From positions 1 through 64,000 of IMG/VR virus record IMGVR_UViG_3300005826_000294: a DNA stretch of 64,000 nucleotides; one strand, written 5' to 3'. Position 1 is the stretch's first letter. Each line of letters starts with the position of its first letter. Under the pieces are notes generated by a model. The model ran no database searches, was not told the origin of the DNA, and saw nothing but the letters and a program-made list of their open reading frames with translations. This document shows positions 58,664 through 64,000 of the stretch, in pieces. Made by a program: the position numbers and the translations under genes. Source of the stretch: a virus.

Positions 58664-59023
58664 TTACTTCGTCTCATCTATCCATTTTCCATTTTTAAAT
58701 ATCTCGGTTTTTATATTTTCTTCTTTCATTAAATCATTAACTTTCTCTTTTATTGATGAAAAACCTTGTAGTCTTACTGCTGACTCCATTTTAATCCATA
58801 TTTTAAACTCTTTTGTATTTACTAATCTATTAAAAGCTTCTTTTAAATTTTGATTTTGTGTTCTATGGGTATTTGATTTTCCAATAGCACCAGAGTCTTT
58901 ATGCTTTATTCTTACGGCTGTTGCTCTTTTATTAACATTTTGGCCACCCGGGCCTTTTGATGAAGCGTAGTATGTGATTTCTAAATCTTTTTTTGTTATT
59001 GAAAATAAAAGTTCTTTTTTCAT
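58664..59023 (-). CDS. Release-factor-like protein with GGQ motif (ArfB/RF-like)
   Basis: 119 residues. SSKGPGGQNVNKRATAVRI has the GGQ (26-28) catalytic motif of class I release factors, plus basic RIKHKDSG and THRTQNQNLKEAF. No stop-codon recognition domain, like ribosome-rescue hydrolases. It would free stalled peptidyl-tRNA, fitting a phage with defective tRNAs and broken genes. ATGA overlap with the endonuclease upstream. Confidence 0.88.
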   Translation of the reverse strand: MKKELLFSITKKDLEITYYASSKGPGGQNVNKRATAVRIKHKDSGAIGKSNTHRTQNQNLKEAFNRLVNTKEFKIWIKMESAVRLQGFSSIKEKVNDLMKEENIKTEIFKNGKWIDETK

Positions 59024-59796
59024 ATTTTCACCTTGTTCATAATTTTATTTTTAAATATTTTCAATTCTTCTAAATTATAATTACTACCTTTTAATAGATT
59101 ATCATTTGCCAATAACCATTGATGATTTTCTGGAGAAAAAGCAATATCAAATTCTTTTTGTAAATTGAAAGCTGATAATGGAAATATATGATCAATATGA
59201 TAATCTTCTATATTTCCAGGGCAAGGTCCTAAAAACTCTATAATTTCTCTATATTTTGTTTTAGGATGTTTTGATTTTATTGAATTTCTAATTCTTTTTC
59301 TAACCAATTCTTTAATCTTAAATTGTTCATCTGTTTCCATTCTACATTTCTTATAACAATTAAAACATAATTGTTTTGAATGTATAATAGACATTATCCC
59401 ACATTTTTTACATTCATGTTTTAAACGAGTTTTATTAGAGCATTTTGGACATATTGGGTTTCCATCAATTCTTTTTTCTACTCTTTTAACTTCTTTACAA
59501 CTAAAACATTTTTCTTGTTTTCCTTTTCTATAACAACTTTGACATTTTCCTTTTCTTAAATGTTGTAGTTTATTACATTTTATACATTTTTGTTTTGGTG
59601 TTGATTTTATATAACAATTAGGACATAAAGGATTTCCATCAATTCTTTTATCTACTCTTTTAATCTTATTACAAATAGAACATTTTTCTTGTTTTTCTTT
59701 TCTATAACAACTCTGGCAATATTTTAAATCATTTTTTCTATATTCAATTCTAACATCTTTTCTTTTACAAATATCACAGGCACCTTTTGCCCTCAC
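59020..59796 (-). CDS. HNH homing endonuclease with zinc-knuckle repeats
   Basis: 258 residues. Seven to eight CxxC knuckles (CDICKRKD, CSICNKIKRVDKRIDGNP, CFSCKEVK), then HNH core DYHIDHIFPLSAF and FSPENHQWLLANDN. Paralogue of 33763-34512. Its start overlaps the tubulin stop (ATGA), a site directly behind a conserved gene, as free-standing homing genes prefer. Confidence 0.88.
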   Translation of the reverse strand: MRAKGACDICKRKDVRIEYRKNDLKYCQSCYRKEKQEKCSICNKIKRVDKRIDGNPLCPNCYIKSTPKQKCIKCNKLQHLRKGKCQSCYRKGKQEKCFSCKEVKRVEKRIDGNPICPKCSNKTRLKHECKKCGIMSIIHSKQLCFNCYKKCRMETDEQFKIKELVRKRIRNSIKSKHPKTKYREIIEFLGPCPGNIEDYHIDHIFPLSAFNLQKEFDIAFSPENHQWLLANDNLLKGSNYNLEELKIFKNKIMNKVKI

Positions 59797-61193
59797 CTCT
59801 TTCTCCGATCCTTTACTTGTTTATTCATAGCATTTGATGTTAGTTTACCAAATCCAGATTTCTTTTGCTGAATAATTCTATGAACCTCTTGAGCTTTACT
59901 TTGAGATTCTGTTCCAGCTCCATAATCAATCATCATTTTTTCTGCTCTATTTGTTTCTTTCTCTTTTAAAATCGCCATACGTTGGGCAGCTTCATTTTTA
60001 AGACCTTCTATCCTAGCAGTAGGTAATCCTAAGCCACTAAACATCGTATAAACTCTCACAACATCTTTTTCAATTGGTTGTTCATAAACACCACTTACTA
60101 GGCTTGGAGAGTCGCACGTTTCGCTTAAAACATGATTAGCATAGTTGATATTAACTGCTGGCAAATTAGAAAGTACTTCCGAATTCCCAGTAATTATGAA
60201 TCCACCAAATCTTGTGTCTTTTAAATTAAAATCACTTGCTAATAATCCAGATTCTAAATTATCTATAATCGCCTCAGATATTGCTGTTGTTTCTCTATAA
60301 TTTTCAACTTCTAACATTCCATAAGTTAATAAATCTCCTGCTGTAAAAAGACGACCATAATCCATAGGATCTAAAGATCCATATTTAGAAGGCTGAGATG
60401 ATAAATGATTAAACAAATGTAATGGTTCAATAATTGCTTTATTAGCAGTTGTCCAAAACTCTGCTTTACTAAGACCAGGATAAAGAAGTTCAATTCTAGA
60501 ATTATCAACTACAATTAATGTAGTAATAACATCTGAACTAGCCATCTTTGCTAATTTTCCTAATGTTACAACAGAATTATGTTTACTTAAAGCATCTTCA
60601 GATTCCATTGGAAGAATATATATTACTCCTACAGGTTTTCCTAATGTTGACATTAAACCAAGCATTCCTTCAGCACCACCAGATCCAGTACCCCCACCCC
60701 CAGAAACAACAAGCATTAGCATTTCCTGATCATCACTAAATGTCTCATTAAGTTTATTAAGAATTAATTCTCCATTTTGTTCTATAGCCTGCCTTCCATT
60801 ATCAAGTTCTTTTCCAGCTCCTCCTAAACCAAAAGATAGAAATATTTTTCTATTATTTGGTAAATTAATATGTTCTAAATCTTGAGTTGCTGTGTTAAAA
60901 ATACATGTTTCATATCCTAATCCATAACATATTTCTCCAACATTTCCTCCAGCCTGTCCTAAACCAACAAACCCAAAATATAAACTTCTATCTCTTTTTG
61001 ATGTTGCCTTCACAGAACCCTCCTTCTTTTCTTTTAATTTCCTAAGAATTTCTGGGTCTAATTCATTTTCTTTTGGTTTTAAAGCATTTTCTAATTCTTT
61101 ATTTTCTTGAACAATTTCTTTTTCTGTTTTAATACGAGAAACTTCTCCAGTATCATCTATTACTACTACTCTATTTTTTTTCTCTTCAGTCAT
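59793..61193 (-). CDS. Phage tubulin/FtsZ-like GTPase
   Basis: 466 residues, GGAAGG upstream. N-terminal extension of about 70 charged residues, then GLGQAGGN (77-84), the tubulin signature SGGGGTGSGG (164-173) and a long basic C-terminal tail. Resembles large-phage tubulins (PhuZ/TubZ-like), which position DNA in the infected cell, or TubZ partition proteins. Which subgroup cannot be told by eye. The T7-like loop is not assigned. Confidence 0.85.
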   Translation of the reverse strand: MTEEKKNRVVVIDDTGEVSRIKTEKEIVQENKELENALKPKENELDPEILRKLKEKKEGSVKATSKRDRSLYFGFVGLGQAGGNVGEICYGLGYETCIFNTATQDLEHINLPNNRKIFLSFGLGGAGKELDNGRQAIEQNGELILNKLNETFSDDQEMLMLVVSGGGGTGSGGAEGMLGLMSTLGKPVGVIYILPMESEDALSKHNSVVTLGKLAKMASSDVITTLIVVDNSRIELLYPGLSKAEFWTTANKAIIEPLHLFNHLSSQPSKYGSLDPMDYGRLFTAGDLLTYGMLEVENYRETTAISEAIIDNLESGLLASDFNLKDTRFGGFIITGNSEVLSNLPAVNINYANHVLSETCDSPSLVSGVYEQPIEKDVVRVYTMFSGLGLPTARIEGLKNEAAQRMAILKEKETNRAEKMMIDYGAGTESQSKAQEVHRIIQQKKSGFGKLTSNAMNKQVKDRRKR

Positions 61194-61375
61194 TTTTACC
61201 TTCCTATTTTAAATTAAATGTTTTTTTCTATTATATTTTTCAAAATCAAACATTTTGGGCAAATTTTCAAGAATTTCAACCGTTTATAAAATCTTTCATT
61301 TTTTCTCAAAATTTTTCTTGACGATTTTTTATCAACAATTTAAGTTAGTAATTGAACGTCGCGAGGAAAATTCTA
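61194..61375. promoter_or_regulatory. Intergenic leader upstream of the tubulin gene
   Basis: 182 nt, AT-rich, no gene. On the minus strand it has TATAAT (in AAAAATATAATAG) about 30 nt before the tubulin ribosome site and several TTGA-type hexamers. Likely contains the promoter of the tubulin unit. Confidence 0.35.
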
Positions 61376-62206
61376 TTATATAAGAGACCACTTATTCGCT
61401 ACAACCCATTTAATCGTTTTCTCTAAAGATGATTCTAAATCTTTTGAATCAGGTACCCACCCTCCAATTTGATCAAACTCAAATGTTTTAATAACACCTA
61501 AATTTTCTCCAAAATTCGATTCCATAATCTTTATATCATTTTTTATTATTTGATTAATTTTTTGGACAATTTCAAATTCACTTATATATCCAAGAGGAGG
61601 CATTCTAACAAGTCCTGTTCTTTTATTTTCTATAAGAAACCATAATAATGATGCTACATCTTCAGCATATACCCAAGGTATTTTATTAGTAGTAGCAGAA
61701 ATTACTTTTTCTTTATATATATAAGAAATAAATAAAGAAAGATTACTTCCAAATGATTTTAATAAACTAACATTCTGTCTCATTCCAAATTTATTTGGTA
61801 GTTCAAGAGCTGTATTCCCACTTTTAATAATTATATTTTTTATTGGAATACACATTTTATCAGGATCATTATCAGGAGAAACAGGGAGTATCATAATGAA
61901 TGGTATTTTCATATTTGTTAAATTATTAGTTGTATTAAGTAGTTTATCATATTCAAATATTTCGTCACCACATATAATAAAGTCTGGTTTTTCAAGATAT
62001 ATAAGTTTTTTCATAAATTCTATATCTGAAGCATCTCCAATATAGAATTTATGATTTTTATTAAAATATATACGTTTTGTATCTTCTAATCGATTAATAT
62101 TGTCGATACTAATTATCTCAAAATTTTTAGACCTATATACAATATAACGAATGAAATTCGCCATTAAAAACCCTGTAGATCCACATACTAAAATTTTTTT
62201 TCTCAT
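61376..62206 (-). CDS. Extended SDR/NAD-dependent epimerase-like protein
   Basis: 276 residues. Nucleotide motif CGSTGFLMANFIRYIV (GxxGxxx), DNINRL acidic after strand 2, and YIGDASDIE. The usual catalytic YxxxK is not seen: the region reads LELPNKFGMRQ, with K but no Tyr. WVYAEDVASLLWFLIE is the typical downstream part. Perhaps a non-catalytic or altered sugar-nucleotide enzyme. Next to glycosyltransferases. Confidence 0.75.
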   Translation of the reverse strand: MRKKILVCGSTGFLMANFIRYIVYRSKNFEIISIDNINRLEDTKRIYFNKNHKFYIGDASDIEFMKKLIYLEKPDFIICGDEIFEYDKLLNTTNNLTNMKIPFIMILPVSPDNDPDKMCIPIKNIIIKSGNTALELPNKFGMRQNVSLLKSFGSNLSLFISYIYKEKVISATTNKIPWVYAEDVASLLWFLIENKRTGLVRMPPLGYISEFEIVQKINQIIKNDIKIMESNFGENLGVIKTFEFDQIGGWVPDSKDLESSLEKTIKWVVANKWSLI

Positions 62207-62236
62207 ATTAAAAAATTCCTTGGTTTTTTAGTACTT

Positions 62237-63019
62237 TTACTTTTTCCCCCATATAAAATGTTCTTCTTCTAATTTTTTTATTTTAAATGGAGGAGTGTTG
62301 TTTATTACAATTGAATTTAAATTTCTTCTTTCTAAAGCATTTTGTAATGCCTTTTTAGCATTTAAATCTTGTTCTGTTCTTGATTTTGTTGAGACTTGAT
62401 TACTATGTTGTCTATAATAATAAGTTATAGGATCTTTAATTCTATGTATTTTAAATTTTTCATCAATTTTAAGAGCCAAATCATAATCTACAGCAGAAGT
62501 TAATTCATTAGAGTATCCACCAACATTTTTTATAACTGATTTTCTATAAAATCTCATAGGAAATAAACACATATATTTAAGAAGAACATTTGAATCATAT
62601 TCTCCACTTTTTTCTACATGAGGCAAAACCCATTTTTTTTCATTATTAAAACATATAAAATTACCACAGCAGGCTCCTATATCAGGATGTTTGTCCATAT
62701 AATTAACAAAAATTTCTAAACAATTAGTAGGAATTAAATCATCACTTCCAACATGACAAATATATTTATGATCATCTAATTTTTCAATACATTCATTTTT
62801 AATTTGTCCTATTTTACCAGAATGTTTCTCTCTTCTATAAAAAGAAAACCTTGAATCTTTTATAGATTTAGTTTTTTCAAATGTTTTATCTTCTGAACAA
62901 TCATCTATTAAAATATATTGAAAATTACTATAAGTTTGATTAATAATACTATTAATTGATTCATTTATATATTTTTCAACATTATGTGCTGGAACATAAA
63001 TACCTACTGAATTTAACAT
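62237..63019 (-). CDS. Family 2 glycosyltransferase
   Basis: 260 residues; AAAGAGG upstream. VGIYVPAHNVEKYINESINS, YILIDDCSEDKTFEK, and HVGSDDLIP (DxD-type metal site) define GT-A fold family 2. VGGYSNELTSAVDYDLALK is the acceptor loop with catalytic D. Transfers a sugar from a nucleotide donor; may modify virion proteins, DNA bases or host glycan. Confidence 0.9.
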   Translation of the reverse strand: MLNSVGIYVPAHNVEKYINESINSIINQTYSNFQYILIDDCSEDKTFEKTKSIKDSRFSFYRREKHSGKIGQIKNECIEKLDDHKYICHVGSDDLIPTNCLEIFVNYMDKHPDIGACCGNFICFNNEKKWVLPHVEKSGEYDSNVLLKYMCLFPMRFYRKSVIKNVGGYSNELTSAVDYDLALKIDEKFKIHRIKDPITYYYRQHSNQVSTKSRTEQDLNAKKALQNALERRNLNSIVINNTPPFKIKKLEEEHFIWGKK

Positions 63020-63354
63020 TTTTTCCTCTTAAATAATGGATATTTACATAAATCTAAAGTTCCATTTATGTTTAGAAACCAAACATCAGCATTAAGTCGT
63101 TTATCAATTACACCACTATAACCTGTATAACCATCATCATGCTTTATTGAAACTTGAATATATTTTTTATTAGAATATTTATCTTTATATTCTATAAAAC
63201 TTGCAACAACAGGATTTTTATTATTTAATTGATCTATAGAATTCCATTTATTTCCATTAACCAAATTATTATTTATCCATTTAACTGCTACCTTATTATA
63301 CGAAAGTTTGTCTCCAATTTCAACAAAAAATCTGCTAGAATTGAGAATTTTCAT
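63013..63354 (-). CDS. Hypothetical protein of the glycan cluster
   Basis: 113 residues from ATG 63354 (shares TAATG with the upstream stop; AGAGG upstream). Beta-rich; contains VVASFIEYKDKYSNKKYIQVSI and YTGYSGVID. Overlaps the glycosyltransferase by 7 nt. No family recognised. Confidence 0.62.
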   Translation of the reverse strand: MKILNSSRFFVEIGDKLSYNKVAVKWINNNLVNGNKWNSIDQLNNKNPVVASFIEYKDKYSNKKYIQVSIKHDDGYTGYSGVIDKRLNADVWFLNINGTLDLCKYPLFKRKKC

Positions 63355-64000
63355 TAAAAAACCTCTTTGTATGCTTTTTTCATTATACTTTCCCATTTAA
63401 ACATATTAACAGATTTAAGACTATTCTTTATTATATTCTCTCTTTCAGTATCATGATTTAAATAATATTTAATTAAATCAACACAATCACATAAAGAATA
63501 AAACCATACAATATCTTTATGATTTGTAAAATAATTTTCAAGTTTAGGAATGTATTTTGTAATCATTAAATTTCCTGAAGCCATTCCTTCAATCATTCTA
63601 ATAGACCAATAATGTTCTATATTATTGAAATGATTAATATTTAATATTATTTTTGATTTATTATAAAAATCATTAATTTTAGGAAGACTAAAAAATCCTA
63701 AAATATTTTCTTTTGGGATGAATTTATCCCATCCATTTCCTAAAATCTTAATGTTAAAATGTTTTATTAAATAAGATATTATTCCAACTCTCTCAATTGT
63801 TCCGGGGAAACCACTATTTTTATAAACATTTCCAGCAAATACAATATCATATTCTTTATTAATGTTTTTTTTAAAAAATAATAAATCACTAAATCCTTCT
63901 TGTAATATTTTACAATTTAACCCATTTTTTTGATACTCATGTTTTCTTCCTTTTTGAAAGCAAACATCAACATATTTCCCAGCACTAATTGTATATTTAT
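63354..64000 (-). CDS. CgeB-like glycosyltransferase, 5' end outside window
   Basis: About 215 C-terminal residues, running off the right edge. DIVFAGNVYKNSGFPGTIERV, KILGNGWDKFI, LPKINDFYNKSKIILNI and HYWSIRMIEGMASGNLMIT match the C-terminal half of CgeB-like glycosyltransferases (DUF3880 / glycos_transf_1_2), including the ExxxSG donor site variant EGMASG. Third glycan-related gene of the group. Confidence 0.78.
   Translation of the reverse strand, partial: KYTISAGKYVDVCFQKGRKHEYQKNGLNCKILQEGFSDLLFFKKNINKEYDIVFAGNVYKNSGFPGTIERVGIISYLIKHFNIKILGNGWDKFIPKENILGFFSLPKINDFYNKSKIILNINHFNNIEHYWSIRMIEGMASGNLMITKYIPKLENYFTNHKDIVWFYSLCDCVDLIKYYLNHDTERENIIKNSLKSVNMFKWESIMKKAYKEVF

Overview
The window is about 30% GC and almost entirely coding on the minus strand. 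Its gene set points to a large tailed dsDNA bacteriophage rather than a bacterial chromosome. It carries thymidylate synthase, DHFR, thymidylate kinase, a B12-type ribonucleotide reductase, a DnaB-like helicase with its loader, a UvsW-like helicase, a phage tubulin, an amidase, fibre-like proteins, its own sigma factor, many tRNAs and many homing endonucleases. Host and virion type cannot be read from the sequence. No sequence search was possible, so family names come from motif recognition.

Layout in coordinates; transcription runs right to left. 1-1003: repeat array of Trp/Ser/Arg-rich mini-ORFs closed by two large palindromes. 1.0-4.1 kb: MoxR-type ATPase, VWA metallopeptidase and partners. 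4.1-15.8 kb: accessory 'tRNA graveyard' holding good tRNAs (3 Lys, Ile, Asp, Leu), degenerate ones (a second-copy Lys, Met) and tRNA-derived oddities (no anticodon loop, no D arm, acceptor/T-arm minihelix, 8-nt anticodon loops, a palindromised copy). The same region has a GC-rich pentapeptide-repeat island, genes with in-frame stops, a CCA-transferase-like nucleotidyltransferase, and a duplicated 215-bp element whose copies covary. 15.8-27.5 kb: small proteins and peptidases, then a dense nucleotide-metabolism/lysis operon (map, tmk, homing endonuclease, amidase, thyA, folA). 27.6-33.7 kb: three fibre-like proteins. 33.8-38.4 kb: a phoH gene with a PIN domain and an intein, wrecked by an inverted-repeat-flanked unit that contains an IS607-type tnpA/tnpB pair. 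38.4-44.3 kb: small proteins, intein-containing RNR, sigma factor, SLOG protein. 44.3-48.8 kb: a complete SpoVR-YeaH-PrkA operon. 48.8-61.2 kb: replication and recombination genes interleaved with homing endonucleases, ending with a tubulin. 61.4-64 kb: glycan-modification genes, the last one cut by the window edge.

How the parts fit: the nucleotide-synthesis genes feed replication (helicase, loader, UvsW-like helicase). The sigma factor may read the short motifs found upstream of several operons. The tRNAs and nucleotidyltransferase serve translation in an AT-rich, lysine-codon-heavy genome. The PrkA-YeaH-SpoVR trio and the MoxR-VWA pair are two regulatory cassettes normally found in cells, and are the least expected cargo here. 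Homing endonucleases, inteins and the IS607 unit sit in or beside replication genes, as mobile elements of large phages commonly do.
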